In this document: positions 47,501 through 54,675 of the stretch, piece after piece
Layout of the letters: each line of letters opens with the position of its first letter
Numbering within the stretch: the first letter of the stretch is position 1
NCBI RefSeq assembly: GCF_002814235.1
Contig: NZ_PHSU01000030.1
Location: 62,001 to 126,000 of the forward strand
Direction: 5' to 3'
Source of the DNA: Pseudomonas sp. QS1027
GTDB lineage: Bacteria; Pseudomonadota; Gammaproteobacteria; Pseudomonadales; Pseudomonadaceae
DNA: 64,000 nucleotides
Position numbers and translations under genes: made by a program
The notes under the pieces: model-generated
Seen by the model: only the letters and a program-made list of their open reading frames with translations
What the model was told of the DNA's origin: nothing
The model's database searches: none

Positions 47501-50238
47501 AATGGCAGCCAGATCAGGGGCAGCATCGCTCGAGCCAGATGCTGGCCGCAGAGCCTTACGGCGGCGACCAGATGCTGTTCAACCGGCACGTCAGTGGTTT
47601 TGTGCATCAATTCCTGCACCGCGCTCGACAGCGGCTGAATCAGGACCAGCATCAGTACCGCCAGCGTCCAGGACAACGATTGTGTCGATCCCAGCCAGCC
47701 CCAGAGCAGAAGAGCCAGTAATGCTGCAGGCTCCAGACTGCGTCGCAGGTTGTCAAAAATTTTCCAGCGGGCCACCGCACACAGGCGGTTACGCACATGT
47801 CCCCCCGAGGCTTTGGGGGTCCAGGGCATCAACCAGGGCAGCAGTTGCCAGTCCCCACGAATCCAGCGATGTCGACGTTTGACATCCGCGGTATAGCGGG
47901 CAGGGTATTCCTCGAACAACTGCACATCACTCAGCAGTCCCGACCGGGCATAACACCCCTCGATCAGGTCATGGCTGAGGATATGGTTTTCCGGGAAGCA
48001 GTCTTGCAGCGCCTGTTCGAAGGCATCGACGGCATAAATGCCTTTACCGATGAAAGAACCGTGCAGGAAAAGATCCTGATAGACATCCGACACCGCACGG
48101 GTATAAGGATCGACCCCCGCTTCGCTGCCGAACAGGCGGGCATAGGCTGAGCGGGCGGTGCTCGGCAAACTGATGCCCACCCGGGGTTGTAGAATCGCAT
48201 AACCACCGTGAATGCGCCCATCGTGAGGGTCGAACTGCGGATGGTTCAACGGATGCTCCATCGCACCGACGCATTGGCGGGCAACATCACGGGGGAGTTG
48301 GGTATCCGTATCGAGGGTGATCACGTAGCGCACCGGGTAAAGGGCCTGGATATTCCCGACGATCAGCGAAAACCGATCCAGCCCCTGTCCGCGCAGCAGC
48401 GCATTGAGCTCAGCGAGTTTGCCGCGCTTGCGCTCATATCCCATCCAGATTTGATCGACCTGGTTCCAGCGCCTGGGTCGGTGCAACAGAAAGAATCTGT
48501 CTGCATGGGGTTCCGGGTATTTGCGGTTCAGCGCGCCGATCAATCCCTGGGCCTGGGCGAGAAGGGCATCGTCCTGCGGCGTGGTCTCAGTCGCGCAATC
48601 CATGAAGTCCGTCAGCAAGGCAAAATGCAGATGGGCGTCGCGATTCGCCAGAAAACGCACTTCCAGGCTATCAGCCAGTTCTTCAATGTCGGCTGCGTTG
48701 GCCATCAGGGTGGGAATGACCACCAAGGTGCGGGCCTCTGCTGGAATACCTGTGCTGTAGTCCAGTCGAGGCAACACGTTGGGGCGCAATGTCATTGTCA
48801 CCAGCCCGTTGACCAGTCCGATTGCCAGTCGGCTGCAGATCAGCAAAACGGGAAGGGAGAGCAATGCCACCGAATAGTCGGGTAGTTCGTCGCGATAGAG
48901 TTCGCCAACAAATGGCCAGGCCAGAAGTGCTGTGATCCCGATGACCGGACCGAGAAAAAAGGTCAGGGGGGCTCCGAGCAGCCATCGCTGACAGCGCTCG
49001 CCCAAGGGCATGCGAGCATCGATTCGCTGCTCCAGCACCTTGAGCCCCGGCCCCACGAGGTAGTAACCCACATGCCCGGCCCTGTCATCCTGAAGCGGCG
49101 GTAGAACGCGGGTGTTGGCCAGGGTGATCGCGGTGTGTGCGATGCTTTCTTCCGTGTGGTCGGCCCTTTTGGCCAGACGCTCGATCACATGCCGGTATTG
49201 ATCACGGGTCGAGAAATCCATTCGGGGGTAGACGCCGCAAGGGTCGGTGAGCAGTTGTTGTTCGACATGGCTCAGGCTCTCGACGAACGCTTTCCAGTCG
49301 GTTGCGGACAGCAGCCGCAAGCTGGCGATGCTATTGCTGATCGACACCTGGTCTGCTGCTTGCTTCTGGGCGTCGATCTGTACCTGGCGTTCAATATTCA
49401 ATCCCGATTCGCCGAGCATCTGCTCAACCCAGGCCAATGGCAGGATAAGCGCGGCATTCTGCCCTTGGAGTCGACGTGCCAGTTCGGCCACGAAGGGGGA
49501 GGTCATGGGCGGCTCGGAGCGGGCCATGTCTGCCACCGTCAGCACGACACTTTTAGCATCGCGCTCAGCGATTTCAATCAGATGATCGGCCCAGTCGTTG
49601 GCCAGGTTGCGATCCACCCAGTTGGACATCACCCGTGACGCCACCCGCCGCAGATTCTCGATCAGCGCCAGGCGTAGCATGATCGGGATTGCCCAGAGCT
49701 CACCGAGGGTCAGGGGCGTCACCTTCTGATAACACCCGACAAACCGACTCAGGCTCTCGGCATCGACGCGCCCGTCCCCGTGGGCGATGGTTTCCAGCGC
49801 GATGTCGTACACCCTCGGCAGCCCCGCCGATGGCCCATCGGCCAGGCTCGGTAATTCACGGGCGTAACCGCGCGGCAGGTGAGTTTTGGTGGTGCGGATC
49901 TGCTCTTCCACCAAGTAGTAATTGTCCAGCAGCCATTCAGCCGCCGGCGTTGCTCTACGGGTGGAGATGGGCGCCGTTGTAAGGGCTCGACAAGTGCTGG
50001 CCAGTGTCGCTTCGTTGTCGGCCAGTCGCGCGAGCAAGGCTTCTTTCGATGAACGAAGGTTCAGATGGTGCTGTCGGGCGAGCTGGGCCCCGTGACTGGC
50101 CATCTGCTCGGCGCTGAACAACTCCGAACGCAACATGGGTTCGTAGGAGAAGGTGCGGCGAGACTCTATCCAGCGTTGAAACTGAAGGGCAGGGTATCTC
50201 CAGCGCCGAAGCAATCGTAAGGTCCAATGGTTATCCAT
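41554..50238 (-). CDS. Cyclic beta-1,2-glucan synthase (GT84/GH94, Cgs/NdvB type)
   Basis: This giant inner-membrane enzyme makes cyclic beta-1,2-glucan from UDP-glucose: it initiates on itself, extends, and cyclises. At 2894 residues it has the Brucella/Rhizobium Cgs plan. The N-terminal helical region is followed by membrane helices (near LTFFLGPVIGITALLAWPF) and the GT84 synthase with TDFMDC (about 544), LDTDTQLP (about 642) and HRWIRGDWQ (about 791). More helices (LALLLWGWLGSTQSL), two carbohydrate-binding segments, and a C-terminal GH94 phosphorylase-like domain with GTGDWNDGMNRVG (about 2559) complete it. I chose ATG 50238 (AAGGA upstream); the frame is open to 50382. It is unlike the short NdvB of P. 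aeruginosa. Confidence 0.93.
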   Translation of the reverse strand: MDNHWTLRLLRRWRYPALQFQRWIESRRTFSYEPMLRSELFSAEQMASHGAQLARQHHLNLRSSKEALLARLADNEATLASTCRALTTAPISTRRATPAAEWLLDNYYLVEEQIRTTKTHLPRGYARELPSLADGPSAGLPRVYDIALETIAHGDGRVDAESLSRFVGCYQKVTPLTLGELWAIPIMLRLALIENLRRVASRVMSNWVDRNLANDWADHLIEIAERDAKSVVLTVADMARSEPPMTSPFVAELARRLQGQNAALILPLAWVEQMLGESGLNIERQVQIDAQKQAADQVSISNSIASLRLLSATDWKAFVESLSHVEQQLLTDPCGVYPRMDFSTRDQYRHVIERLAKRADHTEESIAHTAITLANTRVLPPLQDDRAGHVGYYLVGPGLKVLEQRIDARMPLGERCQRWLLGAPLTFFLGPVIGITALLAWPFVGELYRDELPDYSVALLSLPVLLICSRLAIGLVNGLVTMTLRPNVLPRLDYSTGIPAEARTLVVIPTLMANAADIEELADSLEVRFLANRDAHLHFALLTDFMDCATETTPQDDALLAQAQGLIGALNRKYPEPHADRFFLLHRPRRWNQVDQIWMGYERKRGKLAELNALLRGQGLDRFSLIVGNIQALYPVRYVITLDTDTQLPRDVARQCVGAMEHPLNHPQFDPHDGRIHGGYAILQPRVGISLPSTARSAYARLFGSEAGVDPYTRAVSDVYQDLFLHGSFIGKGIYAVDAFEQALQDCFPENHILSHDLIEGCYARSGLLSDVQLFEEYPARYTADVKRRHRWIRGDWQLLPWLMPWTPKASGGHVRNRLCAVARWKIFDNLRRSLEPAALLALLLWGWLGSTQSLSWTLAVLMLVLIQPLSSAVQELMHKTTDVPVEQHLVAAVRLCGQHLARAMLPLIWLPFEALYSLDAVARTLWRMLVSQRRLLQWQPSREVERNPHHSLQDLYREMWIAPVLAIGVSALLLATPEVLALASPFILSWLVAPAVAWWISRSSSRAQFQPSLQELRFLRALARRTWAFFDQYVGPADHWLPPDNVQEAPRFIIAHRTSPTNMGMALLSHLAAHDFGYLSSTRLLERLDQSLTTMMGLDRYQRHFYNWYDTQTLKPLPALYVSTVDSGNLAALLLTLRPGLLALADVPVFHERLFDGLNDTLGVLQDTLIAAGLDDPSVNILREDSLLAMARAIAQPDQLRSLLLETLEQTIQVVATPRSVTTDDCEFWYESTQAQCIDLLTEIRRFELPDTAQNAPFTQTRLRQLAQLDVTQWLPEHQARVMAVRVLAVERIATLTRLADSVAHLADMDFSFLYDKHRDLFVIGYNADERKLDAGYYDLLASEVRLTTFLAIAQGQIPQEGWFTLGRLLTSNGGTPVLLSWSGSMFEYLMPLLVMPNYEGALLDQTCRAAVALQIEYGHQLGIPWGISESGYNTLDGHFNYQYRAFGVPGLGLKRGLGEDTVIAPYATVLALMVDPGAACRNLERLAELGLAGRFGLHEAVDFTEARLPRGKGFAIVQSFMAHHQGMSLLALTSVLLDRPMQRRFESDPQFQATTLLLQERVPKTAAQYLHASTAPAADEAARLHETKLRVFTDPNRKRPAVQLLSNGRYHVMVSSGGGGYSRCNELAITRWREDVTCDNWGMFCYLRNVENDVFWSAAHQPTLSRTESQEAIFTDARAEFRVREQDFDTHTEIVVSPEDDIELRRLHITNRARLRRCIELTSYAEVVLAPAISDAMHPAFSNLFVQTELLQPLQAVLCTRRPRSAEEATPWMCHLLAAHGAHIDEISYETDRARFIGRGRTVVAPAAMGADVQRLSNSAGSVLDPIVAIRCRITLEPGQTATIDLVTGMADSREHCIQLISKYRDRHLADRVFDLAWTHSQVLLRQLNASLTDARLFEQMAASIIYASPSLRAETSVLIANRRSQSGLWGQAISGDLPIVLLQISELTNIELVQQLIKAHAYWRQKGLSVDLVIWNEDQVGYRQQLQDLIMGLVTSGSEASLVDRPGGIFVRPAQQLSSEDRTLMLSVARLVLNDDKGTLVEQVQRRHAAPPLLPQLEPLQPRAERPATMTAQQTAGALILSTPYGGFSPDGNEYVITLIPGRPTPAPWANVLANDQFGTVISESGGAYTWSENAHEYRLSPWNNDPVSDSSGEAIYLRDEETGHFWSPTPLPCPGSGLYRTRHGFGYSVFEHEEDGIHSELWVYVALHAPIKFSRLNIRNTSGRPRRISATCYVEWVLGDLRSKTAMHVVTETDPFSGALFARNAYSIEFSSRVAFIDTDSPQRSFTADRSEFIGRNGFLSAPAGLKHARLSGRCGGGFDPCGAMQVALDLADGESQDVVFRLGAEQNDKSASRLVQKYRGLRAAAIELEAVRVHWRTLLRVIQIQTPDPAIDVLVNGWLMYQVIACRFQARSGYYQSGGAIGFRDQLQDSMAMIHADPTAARKHLLLCAAHQYPEGDVQHWWHPPQNRGVRTACSDDFLWLVLATSRYVMVTGDKSVLDESIGYIEGRPLNTGEESYYDLPGSSALRDSLYQHCVRAIEHSLERGTHGLPLMGTGDWNDGMNRVGDRGLGESVWLGFFSYDVLQQFAETARVHEDADFSLRCREHAAALATSLESQGWDGAWYRRAYFDDGQVLGSASNDECRIDSIAQSWSVLSGAASHQRQRTAMAALDQHLVKRDIGVVLLLDPPFDKGKLDPGYIKGYVPGIRENGGQYTHAAVWASMAYARLGDAPKAWELLDMINPVNRRSAARIETYKVEPYVMAADVYGTAPYAGRGGWTWYTGSAGWMYRLIVESLLGLVRTGSLLRIEPVLPADWAGYTLHYWFGATLYHIEVSQQDAGINSLSLNGLRLADSVLELHDDGGEHQVLANCSRVTPPSALGSPTEVESFK

Positions 50239-50394
50239 GGTTTCCTTGGCATACATGCCTTGGACAAGTGATGATGAACCAAGGACGAACACCGCCAGCC
50301 GTGGGCTTGGGCGTAATCTGGGAGTGTCGTTCCTGGCCTGGGTTGATGTCTGTGCGTCAGCGAACATAGATACGTCAGCCAACCACAGGGAGAG
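50239..50394. promoter_or_regulatory. Region between the hybrid kinase stop and the glucan synthase start
   Basis: This 156-base gap lies upstream of the glucan synthase on the same strand as the kinase gene, so it should hold its promoter unless the two are co-transcribed. The repeat-like CCTTGG/CCAAGG pair (around 50260-50285) is the only symmetry noticed. No terminator is seen. Confidence 0.3.
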
Positions 50395-52785
50395 CTAGGA
50401 TCTATAGGGTCTGCTCACATCGGAGGCAGGCTTGGCAGAAGTCTGAGAATTGGCTGCAAGCGCAATACGAGCCAGTGCAGGAATGGATCTGGAATGAGTG
50501 CGGGTCATGATCGAAGCACGGTGATTTTCCACGGTACGCTGACTGATTCCGAGTTCTACCGCGATGTTTTTACTCGGATGGCCCGCCAGTACCATGTCCA
50601 TGATCTGTCGCTGCCGGAGGGTCAGGTTGCCGATGCAATGAGTGGCCTCCTGAGTCCAGGCCAGCTTTTTATTCGCGTCACGTGAGTGCTCCAAGGCTCG
50701 CGCCACGCTTTGAAGCACCTCGCCAAGACCAAATGGCTTTTCAATAAAGTCCGACGCGCCGGCCTTCATGGCATCGACGGCGACGGCAACATCGCTGCTA
50801 CCGCTGATCATGACGACGGGCAAGTCCTCAGCATTGCGTCTCAATCGATGCAGGAGCTCAAGACCTGTCATTCCCGGCAGATGAGCATTCATCAGCAAAC
50901 AAGCCCTTGGGCCTGGTGAGTAGCCCTCGAGAAAGGCCTCGCATGAGGCATAGTCCTGGACCCGATAGTCGCTGGACTCAAGTACGCCTCGGATCGTATC
51001 GCGAAACAGATCGTCGTCGTCGACGACCCAGATAACCGGCGTGCTTTCGTCACTGGGCTCGACGGCATCGAGCGGCTCATCCTCGACAACAGCCCTGCGC
51101 AGTTGCGCAAGCAGGGAGGCAATGACGAACGTGATCTCCTTGAGCTTTGCGGGCTTATTGAGCTGGATACAGTGCTCAAACGCCACATCGCGTGAAGTCT
51201 GTCGTGAAATATCACCCGTCAGGACAATGGCCGGCATGTTGCGACGAAGCTTTTTGCGCAACTGGGAAATCATTTGCAAGCCATTGATCGGTCCAGGCAG
51301 ATTGAAGTCCGCCAGTATCAGATCGGGCTGTACGCCGCCATGGGTAATGCTCTCAAAGGCTTTAACCCCATCACTTGCCGTTGCCACCTGATAGCCTGCG
51401 GATTTGAGCAGGTCCGCCAGCAACTCCAGCAGTTCGGCGTCATCTTCGACAATCAGGATCATTCCTCGGTGGGGAACGCTGTTATTCTGCTCTGATGCAA
51501 CTCCTTGAGCGATTCCTCTCGGCGCCGCGCTTTCACGGGACAAGGCGACATCAATGGAGAATGTCGAGCCCTTTGCAACATTCGATTGCACCCGTAGTTG
51601 GTGCCCCAACAAGGCGCATAAGCGTTTAACGATAAGCAAACCTGAACCGTTCTCAAAGCCGGTATTGTCGATAGGCGCGTGACTCTCCAAAAGCAACGCC
51701 TGCTCCAATGGCTCAATGCCTATGCCGGTATCCCAGACCTCAATGCTGAGCCATCCGCCATGGCGGCGACAGCCCAGAAGCACTCGACCTTCATGGGTGT
51801 ACTTCAGTGCGTTGGAGAGCACATTGCGCAACATTTGCTCCAACAGGCGCGGATCGCTTTCCACCGAAAGATGACAGGGCACGAACTTCAGCTTCAAGCC
51901 TTTGGCGCAGGCCTTGTAGCTGAACTCATCGACGAGTCGATCCAGCAGGTCACTGAGTCGAAAACTGACGGGATTTGCCAATACGGTGCCGGTTTCAATG
52001 TGGTTGATGTCCAGAAGAGCATTCAACATTCCCGACATGGCGCCCACGGTTTCGCCAATCCTGACCGTTAGTTTGCGGGGTTGCTCATCCTTGAGAATCC
52101 CCAGCAACAATCCTTGCAATAATTTGAGTGTCTGTAGTGGCTGGCGCAGATCATGACTGGCGGCGGCGAGAAAGCGTGAGCGGGTAGCGCTGGCCTTTTC
52201 CGCTTTCTGCGTGGCTTGCTCAAGCGCCTGAGTGACCTGCTTTTTGTCGCTGATATCGGTAAAGGTGATGACCACACCGTCAACCAAGCCATCTTGTGTC
52301 TTATAGGGCGAAATCCGACGGGTAAAGCTTACCCCGCGGCACGACTCGACTTCTCGCTCCAGAACCGTCATCTCGCGCAAGACGGTCCTGGCATCGTCCA
52401 GGAGGTTGGCATCAGTGGCGAGCGGACACAGGTCAGCCAACGGTCGCCCGATGTCCCCGGCAAGGATGCTGAACAATGACTGGCTGGCGGGTGTGAACAG
52501 GCGAATATTCAGATTGGCGTCCAACAGGATGGTCGCGATGTCCAGGCTGTACAGCACGTTCAGAGAAACCCACGAGGCCGCCCGTTGTTGCTCGAGCGAG
52601 GCACGAAGCTGAACGTTCATCGCGATCAACTCGTCGTTCAGCGAGCGCATCCGGTCAAGGGATTCAGACGATTCGTGAGAGGCCGATCGCTCTTCTGAGA
52701 CCAGCATTGCAGCGCCGGCTGAAGGAGATGATGTAATCACCTTGGGCTTGGCCGTTCCAACGTTGAGTGGAAGGCGAACAGGCAT
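50395..52785 (-). CDS. Soluble hybrid histidine kinase with two receivers and LuxR-type HTH
   Basis: The 796-residue protein combines sensor and DNA-binding output. In order: a coiled coil (about 40-75), a PAS domain of the CheR/CheB-fusion type (about 75-180, with LDANLNIRLFTPA and GVVITFTDISDKK), HisKA with His211 in AASHDLRQPLQ, and an HATPase domain (NALKYT, WDTGIGIEP; the G2 box reads FENGSGLLIVKRL). REC1 has Asp493 in LILADFNLPG, REC2 is FixJ-like, and a LuxR-type HTH (about 719-776, LTLRQRQIMDMVLAG, ISQRTVENHRASIM) ends it. No membrane helix is present. In REC2 the phosphoacceptor is Asn633 (LLMNAHLPG), coded by AAT. ATG 52785 has GGAAAG upstream. It is divergent from nnr. Confidence 0.92.
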   Translation of the reverse strand: MPVRLPLNVGTAKPKVITSSPSAGAAMLVSEERSASHESSESLDRMRSLNDELIAMNVQLRASLEQQRAASWVSLNVLYSLDIATILLDANLNIRLFTPASQSLFSILAGDIGRPLADLCPLATDANLLDDARTVLREMTVLEREVESCRGVSFTRRISPYKTQDGLVDGVVITFTDISDKKQVTQALEQATQKAEKASATRSRFLAAASHDLRQPLQTLKLLQGLLLGILKDEQPRKLTVRIGETVGAMSGMLNALLDINHIETGTVLANPVSFRLSDLLDRLVDEFSYKACAKGLKLKFVPCHLSVESDPRLLEQMLRNVLSNALKYTHEGRVLLGCRRHGGWLSIEVWDTGIGIEPLEQALLLESHAPIDNTGFENGSGLLIVKRLCALLGHQLRVQSNVAKGSTFSIDVALSRESAAPRGIAQGVASEQNNSVPHRGMILIVEDDAELLELLADLLKSAGYQVATASDGVKAFESITHGGVQPDLILADFNLPGPINGLQMISQLRKKLRRNMPAIVLTGDISRQTSRDVAFEHCIQLNKPAKLKEITFVIASLLAQLRRAVVEDEPLDAVEPSDESTPVIWVVDDDDLFRDTIRGVLESSDYRVQDYASCEAFLEGYSPGPRACLLMNAHLPGMTGLELLHRLRRNAEDLPVVMISGSSDVAVAVDAMKAGASDFIEKPFGLGEVLQSVARALEHSRDANKKLAWTQEATHCIGNLTLRQRQIMDMVLAGHPSKNIAVELGISQRTVENHRASIMTRTHSRSIPALARIALAANSQTSAKPASDVSRPYRS

Positions 52786-53163
52786 TGTGACTTTCCGCAG
52801 CAATGCATTCCAAAGGAACGCGTCTTTGGATCCTACACCCCTTTGGTGGCGACGCAATGTCCACTGTTGCAGAGCCGCGAGGGTCAACGAGTTTGTCAGT
52901 CGTATCCACAGCGGACCGGCTGGACCTTGACCCGCTTTTGCTGAGCCGCAAGTCTTTCCGTACCGATGGAGGTCGCCACGGGTCTCCGACAAGCGGTCGT
53001 TTTTGGATATCTCGCTTGCAAAATCTGCCTAGGTAGTTTCCGAGGCTACTCATAAGCAGGCAAGACGCCTAACTTGATTTACCTCGCAGGCGCGGGCTCT
53101 CGACGCCCCTGGCGGTATCCGGCCTGCGATCATTTTCAGTTCGATCTGAAAGAGTGGTAAAGC
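52786..53163. promoter_or_regulatory. Divergent regulatory region between the kinase and nnr genes
   Basis: This 378-base region has no gene that I can support. It should hold promoters for the kinase (left) and the nnr-xfp-ackA genes (right). Noted signals are CCTAGG within CCTAGGTAGTTTCCGAGGC (from 53029), a partly symmetric GTAG/CTAC site. Near the nnr start there is the inverted repeat TTTCAG-TTCGAT-CTGAAA (53134-53151). A TTGAT half-site (53074) lacks an FNR partner. Confidence 0.45.
53134..53151 (+). repeat. Inverted repeat overlapping the nnr ribosome binding region
   Basis: TTTCAG-TTCGAT-CTGAAA is a perfect 6-base inverted repeat 13-30 bases before the nnr ATG. It overlaps GAAAGAG, the probable Shine-Dalgarno, so as RNA it could hide the site; as DNA it could be an operator. 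Confidence 0.4.
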
Positions 53164-54651
53164 ATGAATACATCGAATTGCGAACCCGTTCGGACGAGTC
53201 ACGAGACTGCCTTGCTGACGGTCCAACAGATGGCGGAGGCTGATCGGCTATCGGTCGCTGCCGGAGTGTCGTTTTTTGAGTTGATGGGGAATGCCGGTGC
53301 AGCAGTGGCGCGCGAAATCGAACGCCGCTGGACACCAAGGCCGGTAGTGGTGTTGTGCGGGCCGGGCAACAACGGTGGCGACGGGTTTGTCACTGCGCAC
53401 GTGTTGGCGGAGGCCGGCTGGCCGGTAAGGGTGGCGATGCTGGGGAGTCGATTCGGCCTGAAGGACGAAGCCAGGCAACATGCACAGCGTTGGGGTGGGG
53501 AAGTCGAAGCCTTGACCCCCTTGGTGCTCGGAGGCGCCGAACTGATCGTTGATGCTTTGTTCGGTGCCGGTCTCAGTCGCCCACTGGAAGGCCAGGCGCT
53601 GGAAACGCTTGCCGTCGCCAGTCTTGGTACGGTGCCCATTATCGCAATCGATACCCCCAGCGGGGTGATGGGCGATACCGGCGAAGTGCTGGGGGCAGTA
53701 CCGGCCGTGCTGACCGTGACTTTTTTCCGCAAGAAACAGGGCCACCTGCTGTTACCGGGGCGGGACCTTTGTGGCGAAGTCATCGTGGTCGATATCGGCA
53801 CCCCCAAGGCGGTGCTTGATGTCATCGCCCCCCGGACTTTTGAGAATCACCCCGGGTTGTGGTTGGCCGACCTGCCGCGGGCCAGGGCTGATACCGATAA
53901 ACACAGTCGGGGCCATGCATTGATATTTGGCGGTTATCCAATGACCGGCGCGGCCCGAATGGCCGCCAGGGGGGCAGCAAGAGCCGGGGCCGGGCTCACC
54001 ACCATCGTGGTGCCTGAAATAGCCTTGTCCGTTTATGCCTCCGCGCTGAACAGCATCATGGTGCGCCCATGGGCGACGCCGGAAGACTTTGGTCATTTGC
54101 TCAATGGCAGTCGTTTTTCCGCCTGGTTGATCGGACCCGGTGCCAGCGTTGACAAGGAGACCTTCGGGCACGTATTGGCCATGCTCGCCACCAGACGCCC
54201 GACAGTGATCGACGCCGGTGCACTCACGGTCTTCCAGGATGACCCGGGCGCACTTGATCGAGCGATCAACGGTCCCTGTGTGTTGACGCCCCATGAGGGC
54301 GAATTCCGCCGGATATTCGATCCCGCTGGCGACAAACTGACCCGCACCCGGGCCGGAGCCCGGCGGAGCGGGGCTGTGGTGGTCCTCAAGGGCAGTGACA
54401 CGATCATCGCAGCCCCCGATGGCAGGGCAATCATCAATGCCAATGCCCCCTCAACCTTGGCCACCGCGGGCGCGGGCGATGTCTTGAGCGGAATTATTCT
54501 GGGCTTGCTCGCCCAGGGAGTGCCGGCCTTTGCCAGCGCCGCAGCGGGTGTCTGGCTGCATGGCGCGGCGGCGGCCGAATTCGGCCCCGGATTGCTGGCC
54601 GAAGATCTGCCGGATCTGCTGCCGGCTGTTTTTCGTCAGTTGTACAACTGA
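53164..54651 (+). CDS. nnr: Bifunctional NAD(P)HX epimerase/dehydratase (Nnr)
   Basis: The enzyme repairs damaged NAD(P)H hydrates: the N-terminal domain epimerises NAD(P)HX and the C-terminal domain dehydrates it using ADP or ATP. The 495-residue product has the YjeF_N markers SFFELMGNAGAAVA, LCGPGNNGGDGFVTAHVLAE, DALFGAGL and AIDTPSG (about 1-220). The carbohydrate-kinase-like half (about 230-495) has LIGPGAS, VIDAGAL, LTPHEGEF, VVVLKGSDTIIAAP and NAPSTLATAGAGDVLSGI. All usual motifs are present. It lies 24 bases before the phosphoketolase gene and is probably co-transcribed; it is likely a second copy of a housekeeping gene. Confidence 0.93.
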   Translation: MNTSNCEPVRTSHETALLTVQQMAEADRLSVAAGVSFFELMGNAGAAVAREIERRWTPRPVVVLCGPGNNGGDGFVTAHVLAEAGWPVRVAMLGSRFGLKDEARQHAQRWGGEVEALTPLVLGGAELIVDALFGAGLSRPLEGQALETLAVASLGTVPIIAIDTPSGVMGDTGEVLGAVPAVLTVTFFRKKQGHLLLPGRDLCGEVIVVDIGTPKAVLDVIAPRTFENHPGLWLADLPRARADTDKHSRGHALIFGGYPMTGAARMAARGAARAGAGLTTIVVPEIALSVYASALNSIMVRPWATPEDFGHLLNGSRFSAWLIGPGASVDKETFGHVLAMLATRRPTVIDAGALTVFQDDPGALDRAINGPCVLTPHEGEFRRIFDPAGDKLTRTRAGARRSGAVVVLKGSDTIIAAPDGRAIINANAPSTLATAGAGDVLSGIILGLLAQGVPAFASAAAGVWLHGAAAAEFGPGLLAEDLPDLLPAVFRQLYN

Positions 54652-54675
54652 GAGCCAATCCTTCAGGAGAATACG

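Noticed and set aside
53069-53338. Minus-strand 89-codon frame overlapping the nnr start
   Set aside because: It overlaps the real nnr N-terminus and the regulatory region, with no support as a protein.
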